A stretch of DNA of 35,127 nucleotides, taken from assembly GCA_900555035.1 (NCBI GenBank), contig USJX01000026.1, positions 1 through 35,127 of the forward strand, written 5' to 3'. Source of the DNA: an uncultured Prevotella sp. GTDB lineage: Bacteria; Bacteroidota; Bacteroidia; Bacteroidales; Bacteroidaceae. The notes beneath the pieces are model-generated. The model saw only the letters and a program-made list of their open reading frames with translations. It was not told the DNA's origin and searched no databases. The translations under genes were made by a program, and so were the position numbers. Positions 1-6,393 of the stretch are shown here, piece after piece; position 1 is the stretch's first letter; the number at the start of each line of letters is the position of its first letter.

Positions 1-208
1 TACAGTTACGCCTTATATGTATATATGTCTGCCCAACCTCTGCCCATCGGGGCTTCCGGTATGTGAATAGACGTTACAAAGATAACACTTTTATCTTGAA
101 AACCACTTTTTTTGGCTGACAAAGTATGATTTTAAGGCTTGATTTAACATTATTAAATATAAATATGTCAAAGAATTCCACTTTTGCGTAATTTTTCTTG
201 CCGAAAAG

Positions 209-240
209 TTTGTATTATCAATGATTATTCGTATCTTTGC
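209..240 (+). promoter_or_regulatory. Bacteroidota-type promoter
   Basis: A TTTG at 209-212 and TATCTTTGC at 232-240, 19 bp apart, match the Bacteroidota sigma-ABfr consensus (-33 TTTG, -7 TAnnTTTG). Transcription would start near 247 and run through the Abi relic to the terminator at 569-609, giving an RNA of about 350 nt. It may be the surviving promoter of the deleted Abi gene. The 1-208 stretch upstream is AT-rich and holds no gene I can support. Confidence 0.6.
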
Positions 241-323
241 ATCGTCAGTTCCCACCAAGCCTCTCAACGATGCTCAAATGCGTGGGGCTTTGTATATATA
301 CGTTCACTCTCAAAATACGCTAA

Positions 324-479
324 TTCACAATCTGCATCATCAAATATTTCCTTGACATCATTTCACCTAACAACGATATGCTTGATAAGATGAACAAACT
401 TTTTGCTACGTTTCCAGAAATAGATAAGGCAGCCCTTGGTTTTCCTTCTGGTTGGGAAAATGAACCATTGTGGCAATAA
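324..479 (+). pseudogene. C-terminal relic of an Abi family (Abi_2-like) phage-resistance protein
   Basis: An open frame from 324 to the stop at 477-479 encodes about 51 residues, closed upstream by a TAA at 321-323. It reads ...IIKYFLDIISPNN... and ends ...KAALGFPSGWENEPLWQ. A hydrophobic IIKYFL-type helix, a short charged helix, and a GFP.xW..PLW ending are, from memory, how Abi family proteins (AbiD/AbiF, pfam Abi_2) end. The N-terminal roughly 250 residues, including the RN...H motif of the family, are absent; a promoter lies 85 bp upstream and a terminator 90 bp downstream. That fits an internal deletion of a once-complete defence gene. The part from ATG 378 (33 residues) could still be translated, but a function is unlikely. 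The family call rests on the tail alone. Confidence 0.5.
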
Positions 480-568
480 AAGGCATTTGATGCTTGCTCT
501 TCTTTGAGTAGCATTATTATTCCCGCTTTGGAGATAAAATATTTGAGTAACTTTGGTTGCTTTTGTTA

Positions 569-609
569 AAAGCATCTTCTTCATGGATGGTGAAGGAGGT
601 GCTTTTTTT
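569..609 (+). terminator. Rho-independent terminator after the Abi relic
   Basis: AAAGCATCTTCTTCA (569-583) pairs with TGAAGGAGGTGCTTT over 15 positions, two of them G-U, around a 7-nt loop. The right arm runs into a T7 tract (603-609). It is one of the strongest terminators in the window. Confidence 0.8.
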
Positions 610-623
610 ATTTTTATTAGGCA

Positions 624-810
624 TTTTTCCCAAGATTCCCACGATTTTTCCCAACGTTGGGAAAAAATGAGGGATTTTTGGGGAGAAAGAGGAGTGATTT
701 TTTGATTTTCTTTACTTTTTAACTTCCTTTTTCATTTTCTTCTTACTTTTTCCCAAGAAATGCCCGATTTTTCCCAAAAACAAGAGTTTTTCGGGGAAGT
801 TGTGGGAAAA
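624..810 (+). repeat. Phased TTTTTCCCAA repeat array (operator or iteron candidate)
   Basis: Four direct copies of TTTTTCCCAA start at 624, 645, 747 and 768. The copies within each pair are 21 bp apart, two helical turns, and the pairs are 102 bp apart. The copy at 645 meets an inverted copy (TTGGGAAAAA, 657-666) in a perfect 22-bp palindrome, 645-666. A weaker inverted copy, TGTGGGAAAA, lies at 801-810, three bases before the -33 box of the next promoter. The rest of the 610-915 gap is T-rich with no coding signal. Placement against a promoter suggests a repressor array; placement ahead of a primase-helicase gene also allows a replication origin. Confidence 0.6.
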
Positions 811-812
811 GG

Positions 813-845
813 ATTGTTTTGCCTTGTTTTCCGCAGTACTTTTGC
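813..845 (+). promoter_or_regulatory. Promoter of the primase/amidase module
   Basis: ATTG at 813-816 and TACTTTTGC at 837-845, spaced 20 bp, fit the Bacteroidota promoter consensus. Transcription would begin near 851, leaving a leader of about 65 nt before the ATG at 916. The leader holds a three-codon mini-ORF (ATG at 873). The repeat array at 624-810 ends directly upstream. Confidence 0.65.
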
Positions 846-915
846 AGCGTCGAAGAAACAAGACAACGCCGAAATGGTTTGGTGATCTTGAAACAACTTC
901 CGACTACTTTATAAT

Positions 916-1197
916 ATGAATACTCAGATTATGAGAGTGGTGAAGCAGGGCGAGGCTTTTGCTGTGCAGAGCCAGAAGAGCGAGAACGGCCAGATGATGA
1001 AGTGCAACATCGTGTTGCAGGAGATGGGCGGCAAGTACGAGAACCAATATGCTGCGGCTATGCTCGGCAATATGGCGCAGTGTAAGTTTGCTCCGGGAGC
1101 ACTGGTTGCAGTCACGCTCAGATTCACGGCTCGTGAGTATAATGGGCAGGTTTACCAGGATATCCTCGTTACGGATATTGAAAAGCTTGGCAAGTAA
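916..1197 (+). CDS. Small OB-fold-like protein (DUF3127-like, possible ssDNA-binding)
   Basis: This 93-residue protein begins MNTQIMRVVKQGEAF. Two features recall DUF3127 and other single-domain OB folds related to SSB: the segment MKCNIVLQEMGGKYENQY, and a C-terminal FTAREYNGQVYQDILVTDIE strand pair (compare REYNGkwyn in that family). Nothing suggests a membrane or secreted protein. It is the first gene after the promoter at 813-845 and precedes a primase-helicase-like gene, so a role binding single-stranded DNA during replication of this module is plausible. The family link is by motif recall only. ATG 931 is an alternative start; 916 is kept because it leaves a normal leader. Confidence 0.6.
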   Translation: MNTQIMRVVKQGEAFAVQSQKSENGQMMKCNIVLQEMGGKYENQYAAAMLGNMAQCKFAPGALVAVTLRFTAREYNGQVYQDILVTDIEKLGK

Positions 1198-1335
1198 AGT
1201 TGAGGCTTGATAAGCAAGGTAGGTAATTAATCTTGAATTGGAATAGGTGGAGTAAGAAATGTCTCCGGAGAAAATTGCGCAAACTAAAACTTACGACACT
1301 TCTTTCGTTCATCCTTATTTTAATTTAAGATTTGT

Positions 1336-1752
1336 ATGAAGAAAAAAGTAAACAATCAGCAGGTAAATAATCAGCAGGTTAATGGCCAGCAGGTGAATAA
1401 TGGTAGCCAGCACGTGCAGCTGGGTGGTATGGCTTTCTATGATGAAAGCAAGTGTTTCCTCTTTGCGCCTAATGAGCATGGAGGGGGAGAGAAGGTGCAG
1501 GGATTCCGTTCGCAGGGCGTTGCCCAGCAGCTTTCGGATGGTACTTTTGATTTCGTGGTTAAGCCACGAGTACGTTCTCAGTCTGTACTGATCAGAAAGC
1601 TGGCTCACGGACGATTGAGCAAAACCAAGGATGGAGCTATTCAGCTCACCCTGAAGGTGTTCTGTGATGAGGGAATCAATATCGGTAGCACATTGGTGAA
1701 GGAGGCAGAAGAGGCTGCAGATGCTTTGATAGAATACCAGTTGAAGCGATAA
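1336..1752 (+). CDS. Uncharacterised protein with N-terminal VNNQQ repeats
   Basis: I do not recognise this 138-residue protein. After MKKK come three and a half copies of a five-residue unit, VNNQQ (residues 5-22), encoded by 15-bp tandem repeats (1348-1401). A compact, probably mixed alpha/beta domain follows (residues about 28-138) with a basic segment (KPRVRSQSVLIRKLAHGRLSK) and an acidic C-terminal helix (LVKEAEEAADALIEYQ). There is no signal peptide or membrane segment. It lies 138 bp after the OB-fold-like gene and 45 bp before the DUF3987 gene, so it is probably co-transcribed and may be a nucleic-acid-binding accessory. The Asn/Gln repeat looks like a disordered tail that could vary in length by slippage. 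Confidence 0.6.
   Translation: MKKKVNNQQVNNQQVNGQQVNNGSQHVQLGGMAFYDESKCFLFAPNEHGGGEKVQGFRSQGVAQQLSDGTFDFVVKPRVRSQSVLIRKLAHGRLSKTKDGAIQLTLKVFCDEGINIGSTLVKEAEEAADALIEYQLKR
1348..1401 (+). repeat. 15-bp tandem repeat inside the 138-residue gene
   Basis: Three units start at 1348, 1363 and 1378, with a partial fourth at 1393. Each encodes V-N-N-Q-Q or a near match. The 15-bp length keeps the frame, so copy-number change would alter only tail length. Confidence 0.75.
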
Positions 1753-1797
1753 AATATATGGATGTTCAACTTAATAATAGTAAGTAGAAACACATAG

Positions 1798-4440
1798 ATG
1801 AGCTGTTATTTGATAAGGGTGGAGAACGGGCACAAGGTTGCCCGCTCCATCACCTCGGAAGAGGAATACAAGTTGATTCGTGGAAGCTATGAGCAGAAAG
1901 CTAATCTGCGACTGGCTCGCGAAGGAAATGATGGGGCGAAGAGAAGACTGGTTCAGTTTAATTATTCCGGACATTATCCGCAGGGGGTAGTGAAGGGGAT
2001 GAAGCTGCCAAGCCGGGCTTTCGGCTTCGATTTGGATGATAAGCAGGATTTCGAGAAGGCGGCCAAGCTGATGCTGCAGGAGCCTGAGAAATATGGTCTG
2101 CTGATGCTGGAACGCAGCGCACGACAAGGTGGTCATGCGGTTTGCAAGCGAGAGATGGGTAAGACTATCCTGGAGAACCAGGTAAGAATCGCCAAGATGC
2201 TGGAGTGCGAAATGGATACTTCTGCTCACGATATTAATCGTGTCTATTTCACGACTTCGGCTGATGCAGAAGACTTGCTTTATCTTTCGCCTGAGCTCTT
2301 CAAGGATAGTTATGAGGAGGCTGCCGTGGCAGCTGAAGGCAAGGTGCTCGAAGAGCGTGAGAAGTATGGGCAAGAGGAGCTTCCTCCGGGGGCGCACAAG
2401 GCTAACAAGCATTACAAACCTTGGCTGGAGAATGTTGAAGAGAAGGCTTTGAATTCTCAGAAAAATCTTGAAAATCAGGAGAATCAGAAATCTCTTGAAA
2501 ATCAGATGAATCAGAAGAAGCAGAATCAGAGTCAGAAGAACCAGGGAAATCAGCAGAATCCTCAAAAGGTTCAATCCTCTCAGAATCCTCTGAATCCTTC
2601 TAAGAATCAGGCTCAGCCTGCTTCCGCTTCATCTTCTCCATCATCATCATCTTCTTCTTCATCATCATCCTCCTCTTCATCATCCAGCAATGATTACCTC
2701 GGAATCCCGTATTCCGAAATCATCTCGAAGTGGTGGCAGATGTATAATGACGGTCATGAGCCAGTTCGCTCCAACCGCAACACTTTGACCTTCGAGCTTG
2801 CCGTGAACCTTCGCCACATCTGTGGCTTCGACCGCAGCCTGATGGCTCAGATCATCCCCTGCTACGATGGTTTTCCCGAGCAGGAGAAGATGGCTTGCAT
2901 CAACTCGGCGCTGAACGAGAAGATTACCCAAATGCCTAAGCGCCTGAAAGATGTGCTTGCTGCCATCCGACAGGAGAGAATGAAGCTGGGGGCTGCAAAA
3001 GGCGGAAATCTTGAAGGCAGCGATGCGCTGGTGAATGCGCTGGACGAGGCAAATGCCCAGGACGATCTGTTCTATTACAACGCATTGCCGAGAATGCCGC
3101 TGGGCGTGAGAGATTCGCTCGATGCGGTGGGTCCCGCCCTGGCAATGCCCGTGATTACCGCCATCTGTCCGGCAATCGGAATGCTGGCTACGGGCGTCAA
3201 GGTCTCTGTTCACGGCAAGATGAACTCGCTGAACCTCATCTCCTACATCGCCGGTGATTTCGCCTCTGGAAAGGGTAGTATCGACCCCGTGGTTGATGCC
3301 TGGACTTCGGAAGTGAAGGATATGGATAAAATGTATCAGCAGCAGGAGGATGAATGGAGAGCCAAGAAGCGTGCGGCGAAGAACAAGAAGGAGCAGCCGG
3401 AAGAGCCGAAACTGCCTGTAAGATGTCTGACACTTAACAATACCGTGGCAAATCTTGCCGAACGTCTGGCTAATACCGAAGGCAAGCACGCCTTCTCGTT
3501 TACCCCGGAAGCTGATACCGTGGCGCAGAAATGGAAGTCGGCGATGAGCGACTTCTCTGTAATGCTCCGTCAGGCGTATGATGGTACGAGCTATGAGCGT
3601 GAGGCAAGAAGTGCAGAAGCTGTGAATGTCCATATAGACAGACTGTTATGGAACGTTGTGATGTGTGGAACGCCTGATGCGCTTTATCGTGTGGTGAACA
3701 ATTATACGGATGGCTTTCAGAGCCGTATTACCGTGGCAAGAACCCCGGACAATACATTTACTCCGCTGACAGAAAATCTGTATGTGCTCACCGATCGCCA
3801 GCGCGACCGCATCATCCAGGTAGCCCATCTGCTGCCCCTGATGGAAGGCGATGTGGAATTGCCTAAGCTGGAAGCCAAGGGTAGGGAGTGGCTGGAACAG
3901 ATTCGCTTGGAGACTATGAAGAATGATGACAAGGTGAAAGCCCGTCAGCGCTTCCGTATCTGTCCTACCACGATGAGAATGATGACCTGCATCATGCTCT
4001 GCAAGGTGGCAGAGACGTTGATTCAGAAGCACGGTTTCCAGGGTGCAGAGAAGCTGTTGAAGCAGAATCCGCTATTATGGAAGGAAATGATCGTCAAGAT
4101 GCAGACGCCTACCATGCTTGCAGTGTTCAATGTTCTTGCTGATTATCAGTTGGACAATGCGCTCTACTTCTTCCGTAGTCGCATTGAGGACGCTTTCTCT
4201 TCGAGAGACTATTGCGGGCAGACGACGTATGATCGCTCACACCGAGGCAAGAACGACTCTATCTTCGAGCGTTTGGACACAACCTTCTCTTTCGAGCAGG
4301 CACAGCAGCAGAGCATTTCCGTTAAAGGGGCGAGTGTTACCAACGAGACAGTGAGACAGATGTTGAAGAACTGGAAGCGGCAGGGCTTGATAGGAATTCT
4401 GCCTGACAAGCGTTATCAGAAAGTATCGTCTATAGTTTAA
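1798..4440 (+). CDS. VirE-N/BT4734-like + DUF3987 primase-helicase-like protein
   Basis: The 880-residue protein has three parts. Residues about 40-200 resemble the BT4734-like/VirE N-terminal domain, a primase-polymerase-type fold in Bacteroidota (AFGFDLDD, QGGHAVCKR, HDINRVYFTT, LLYLSPELF). Residues 219-297 are a low-complexity linker, first Asn/Gln/Lys-rich, then 16 consecutive serines (282-297). Residues about 300-760 match DUF3987, a P-loop ATPase of mobile elements, with GDFASGKG at 486-493. The usual Ser/Thr after GK is Gly here; I recall APPASGKG-type loops in relatives, so this is probably a family trait. The C-terminus (LKNWKRQGLIGIL) looks like a winged helix. It probably primes and unwinds DNA for a mobile element. 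Such genes are common in Bacteroides islands next to an amidase, as here. Confidence 0.85.
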   Translation: MSCYLIRVENGHKVARSITSEEEYKLIRGSYEQKANLRLAREGNDGAKRRLVQFNYSGHYPQGVVKGMKLPSRAFGFDLDDKQDFEKAAKLMLQEPEKYGLLMLERSARQGGHAVCKREMGKTILENQVRIAKMLECEMDTSAHDINRVYFTTSADAEDLLYLSPELFKDSYEEAAVAAEGKVLEEREKYGQEELPPGAHKANKHYKPWLENVEEKALNSQKNLENQENQKSLENQMNQKKQNQSQKNQGNQQNPQKVQSSQNPLNPSKNQAQPASASSSPSSSSSSSSSSSSSSSSNDYLGIPYSEIISKWWQMYNDGHEPVRSNRNTLTFELAVNLRHICGFDRSLMAQIIPCYDGFPEQEKMACINSALNEKITQMPKRLKDVLAAIRQERMKLGAAKGGNLEGSDALVNALDEANAQDDLFYYNALPRMPLGVRDSLDAVGPALAMPVITAICPAIGMLATGVKVSVHGKMNSLNLISYIAGDFASGKGSIDPVVDAWTSEVKDMDKMYQQQEDEWRAKKRAAKNKKEQPEEPKLPVRCLTLNNTVANLAERLANTEGKHAFSFTPEADTVAQKWKSAMSDFSVMLRQAYDGTSYEREARSAEAVNVHIDRLLWNVVMCGTPDALYRVVNNYTDGFQSRITVARTPDNTFTPLTENLYVLTDRQRDRIIQVAHLLPLMEGDVELPKLEAKGREWLEQIRLETMKNDDKVKARQRFRICPTTMRMMTCIMLCKVAETLIQKHGFQGAEKLLKQNPLLWKEMIVKMQTPTMLAVFNVLADYQLDNALYFFRSRIEDAFSSRDYCGQTTYDRSHRGKNDSIFERLDTTFSFEQAQQQSISVKGASVTNETVRQMLKNWKRQGLIGILPDKRYQKVSSIV
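2641..2688 (+). repeat. Poly-serine trinucleotide tract
   Basis: Sixteen consecutive serine codons (TCA, TCT, TCC, then AGC) encode residues 282-297 of the DUF3987 protein, just after an Asn/Gln-rich stretch. Codon mixing lowers the slippage rate compared with a pure repeat. It forms the hinge between the primase-like and ATPase domains. Confidence 0.85.
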
Positions 4441-4444
4441 ATCC

Positions 4445-4510
4445 GGTCATTTCCGGTCATGGTCATTTTCGGTCATTTTGGTTTTCAATTCGTTGAAATC
4501 CTTCATGACC
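4445..4510 (+). repeat. GGTCAT repeat cluster after the DUF3987 gene
   Basis: Four direct copies of GGTCAT start at 4445, 4455, 4461 and 4471, and an inverted copy (ATGACC) lies at 4505-4510, all within 70 bp of the DUF3987 stop. Two copies extend to TCCGGTCAT. The cluster fills the gap before the DUF5675 gene. It could be a binding-site array for a DNA-binding protein of the element, or a replication site; no terminator-like T-run follows. Confidence 0.6.
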
Positions 4511-4560
4511 GATTATGAACCCCAAAAAAATCAATTCTCAATTATTAAATGTAAATTATC

Positions 4561-5085
4561 ATGCATATTACTATATTTCGCCGTCGCTTCACTCCATGGG
4601 GTGTGGATGGCACAATGGTTATCAACGGAGTAATTATCTGCGGCACAGTAGAGCATCCGATAAATTACCTGCCTGTAGGCGATTATCTAATCATACCATT
4701 ACCTCTCAAGTTTAAGAAGAAGATAGAGGTGGACGTCAAGAAGAAGCATCATAAGAAAGAGAAGGAATTCAAGACTGAGATTGTAGAGGAGTATAAAACC
4801 ATGCCCGTAATTCATAAGGAAAATCATGGAATTTTTCCGGTGGCAGGTAAGCCTTATATCACGGCTGGTTTAGGTCCGCTTGCATTGAAGCATGGAAGCA
4901 TAGTGATGGGCAAGTCTTTAATGTCGGGCGTTGTAGCTTACGATGGGGAACTTTTCAAGAAGTTTTGCAAGAAGATTAATGAGTTAGCTGATGAAAACAA
5001 AATAATTGACTTGCATATCAAAGACTTGGGGGAAGAAGAAGTTCCACTAAAGTATCTGGCTTTTTTCCCAGGTAAAGTTTTATAG
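4561..5085 (+). CDS. DUF5675 family protein
   Basis: This 174-residue protein begins MHITIFRRRFTPWGVDGTMVINGVIICGTVEHP and continues INYLPVGDYLI. The pattern (short beta strands, a T.E.p motif, then a P.G.Y/D loop) is that of DUF5675, a small family found beside phage-like lysis genes in Bacteroidota. A lysine-rich, probably extended stretch (KFKKKIEVDVKKKHHKKEK, residues about 56-74) splits the domain and is longer than I remember for the family. The middle (GIFPVAGKPYITAGLGPLALKHGSIVMG) completes it. There is no signal peptide. It lies 67 bp before the amidase gene, consistent with a partner in a lysis or cell-wall module. The function is unknown. Confidence 0.6.
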   Translation: MHITIFRRRFTPWGVDGTMVINGVIICGTVEHPINYLPVGDYLIIPLPLKFKKKIEVDVKKKHHKKEKEFKTEIVEEYKTMPVIHKENHGIFPVAGKPYITAGLGPLALKHGSIVMGKSLMSGVVAYDGELFKKFCKKINELADENKIIDLHIKDLGEEEVPLKYLAFFPGKVL

Positions 5086-5152
5086 TTAACTGTACTTTAG
5101 TAAGCGGTATCCATTATTTAATTATACATTGTACATTATAAATTATTCTATT

Positions 5153-5554
5153 ATGCGCAAGATCAAGGAAATCATCATTCATTGTAGTGCGACCCGAGAA
5201 GGTTGCGACTACACCGTAGCCGACATCGACCGTTGGCATCGTGAGCGTGGCTTTTTCTGCATCGGTTATCATTTCGTGATTTATCGTGACGGCAGCATCC
5301 ACGTGGGCAGATCTGTAGAAGACGTGGGTGCCCATTGCAAGGGTCACAACACCGTGAGTATCGGAATATGCTACATTGGCGGCTTATCCCAGACTGGCAA
5401 GCCGAAGGACACCCGAACCCCCGAGCAGAAGGCTGCGCTGAAAGCGCTGATTGAGCAGCTGAAGGAGGAATATCCCGAGGCAAAGGTTCATGGACATAAT
5501 GAATTCTCTGCCAAGGCTTGTCCTTGCTTTGATGTGAAGGAGGAATTTGGCTAA
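5153..5554 (+). CDS. N-acetylmuramoyl-L-alanine amidase (T7-lysozyme type, Amidase_2)
   Basis: The 133-residue single-domain amidase would cut the bond between muramic acid and L-alanine in peptidoglycan. Zinc ligands are H10 (IIHCSA), H115 (HGHNEF) and C123 (KACPCFD); Y39 (IGYHF) and K121 fill the catalytic positions. Spacing from H10 to Y39 (29) and from H115 to C123 (8) is the same as in T7 lysozyme (H17, Y46, H122, K128, C130). There is no signal peptide and no holin nearby, so export is unexplained. Start ATG 5153 is chosen over 5129 because MRKIKEIIIH is the usual beginning; the earlier start adds eight unrelated residues. A terminator follows immediately. Confidence 0.9.
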   Translation: MRKIKEIIIHCSATREGCDYTVADIDRWHRERGFFCIGYHFVIYRDGSIHVGRSVEDVGAHCKGHNTVSIGICYIGGLSQTGKPKDTRTPEQKAALKALIEQLKEEYPEAKVHGHNEFSAKACPCFDVKEEFG

Positions 5555-5555
5555 C

Positions 5556-5591
5556 AGATAGGGAACGCACTGCGTTCCCTATCTTTGTTTT
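5556..5591 (+). terminator. Terminator of the amidase gene (palindrome copy A)
   Basis: AGATAGGGAACGCA (5556-5569) pairs perfectly with TGCGTTCCCTATCT (5571-5584), followed by TTGTTTT. It begins two bases after the stop codon. A near-identical palindrome occurs at 6357-6381. Confidence 0.8.
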
Positions 5592-5678
5592 CTACCATTT
5601 ATAGCATTGTATGTGCTGGAAATGACGCTCGCTTGGTTATAAAGAAGTAGCTTTAAAGAATAAAAAGCGGAGAAAAAG

Positions 5679-5710
5679 TTGGTGGTTTCAAAATATTGCT
5701 GTATATTTGC
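5679..5710 (+). promoter_or_regulatory. Promoter of the 75-residue gene
   Basis: TTG at 5679-5681 and TATATTTGC at 5702-5710 are 20 bp apart, a good Bacteroidota promoter. The predicted start of transcription, near 5716, lies downstream of the first in-frame ATG (5696), so translation must begin at 5738. Confidence 0.7.
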
Positions 5711-5737
5711 AAAATAATCATTTTAATTTCAGAGAAT

Positions 5738-5965
5738 ATGGCAATAATAGGAAAAGACGGTAAAACGTTCAGTCACGATCTATTCAAGGTTGGTGATCAA
5801 GTCACATTCCTATGTGGTGATGTGTTGAAGGAAGGCATTGTCTTAGTTGTGGATGCGCTAGGTACATTTGAATGCCCCAATATTCCTTCGTATGATATTA
5901 TTGTGGAGGAAGAAAATATGTTGTATAAGCATGTAAAATGCGATTTGGTTAAATCGTATATGTAA
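5738..5965 (+). CDS. Uncharacterised 75-residue protein, small beta-barrel-like
   Basis: I do not recognise this protein. From MAIIGKDGKTF it runs as probable beta strands: FKVGDQVTFLCG, GIVLVVDALG, SYDIIVEEENMLYKHV, CDLVKSYM. A VGD.V...G....GiV pattern followed by SYdI recalls SH3/KOW-like barrels in small cytosolic or phage-borne proteins. There is no signal peptide, membrane segment or cysteine pair. It has its own promoter, stands alone between the amidase terminator and a decayed KilA-N gene, and is flanked by two related palindromes. Start 5738 is chosen because the in-frame ATG at 5696 lies upstream of the predicted transcription start. Confidence 0.6.
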   Translation: MAIIGKDGKTFSHDLFKVGDQVTFLCGDVLKEGIVLVVDALGTFECPNIPSYDIIVEEENMLYKHVKCDLVKSYM

Positions 5966-6111
5966 CATCTACGATTCCTATATGCAGAATTAATTTGTAG
6001 AGTTGATGCCTTTGAATATGCAAGTAAGCTCTCTTATTTCGTTATATTCTCCATGTACCAAACCTTATCTCCCCATCCTTCACCAAAGAGGGCTGGAGAG
6101 TGGGTGGTGAT

Positions 6112-6352
6112 GTTTATGTTCAAAATGAGGATTATATCTCTTTGACCGATATGGCACATAGCCAAATGCAAGAGCATATTATTTTCAGATGGATGAGCCT
6201 CAAAAGTACAATAGAATACCTCGGTGAATGGGAAGCTATATAATCCGAATTTTAATTGTACCGAATTCGATACAATTAGAAATGAAGCAGGAAGCAACAA
6301 CTTCGTGCTTTCTGTTAAGGCATGGATTCAAAATAGACGCAACAAGCGATAA
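6112..6352 (+). pseudogene. Frameshifted KilA-N domain protein (phage antirepressor type)
   Basis: Frame one (from 6112) reads VYVQNEDYISLTDMAHSQ...FRWMSLKSTIEYLGEWEAI and stops at 6241-6243. Shifting by one frame at 6239 continues YNPNFNCTEFDTIRNEAG and FVLSVKAWIQ, ending at 6352. Together these are the conserved KilA-N sequence (ySLTDMA, W.r...tieFLG.WE, NPNF...EFd.i, sv..WI). Loss of two bases from a TATATA run at about 6236-6242 explains the shift. The domain also ends early after WIQ, and no clear start codon is visible, so the gene is dead. KilA-N domains bind DNA and are common in phage antirepressors and Bacteroidota mobile elements. Confidence 0.75.
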
Positions 6353-6356
6353 ACAG

Positions 6357-6381
6357 ATTGGGAACGCATTGCGTTCCCAAT
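6357..6381 (-). terminator. Palindrome copy B, likely mnmE terminator
   Basis: ATTGGGAACGCA and TGCGTTCCCAAT form a 12-bp perfect stem with a single-base centre, 12 bp past the mnmE stop on the minus strand. The T-tract that follows on that strand (CTGTTTAT) is weak. The core GGGAACGCA-N-TGCGTTCCC is identical to that of the amidase terminator at 5556-5584. Confidence 0.6.
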
Positions 6382-6393
6382 TACCATTTTCTG

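Noticed and set aside
77..84. Minus-strand TATCTTTG box, promoter for a gene left of the window
   Set aside because: The -7 match is good, but no TTTG lies at the needed distance and the gene would be outside the window, so it cannot be supported.
527..556. Promoter-like TTTG...TAACTTTGG before the terminator at 569
   Set aside because: Spacing is 17 bp rather than 19-21 and transcription would begin just before the terminator, producing nothing sensible.
1771..2574. Long minus-strand frame of 267 codons, Leu/Ile-rich, opposite the DUF3987 gene
   Set aside because: It is the antisense of the Gln/Asn/Lys-rich coding sequence; the composition follows from the plus-strand codons and no domain or promoter is seen.
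3253..3276. P-loop GDFASGKG without Ser/Thr after GK, read as an inactive ATPase
   Set aside because: From memory, DUF3987 relatives in Bacteroidota also have GKG at this point, so it is more likely a family trait than a loss.
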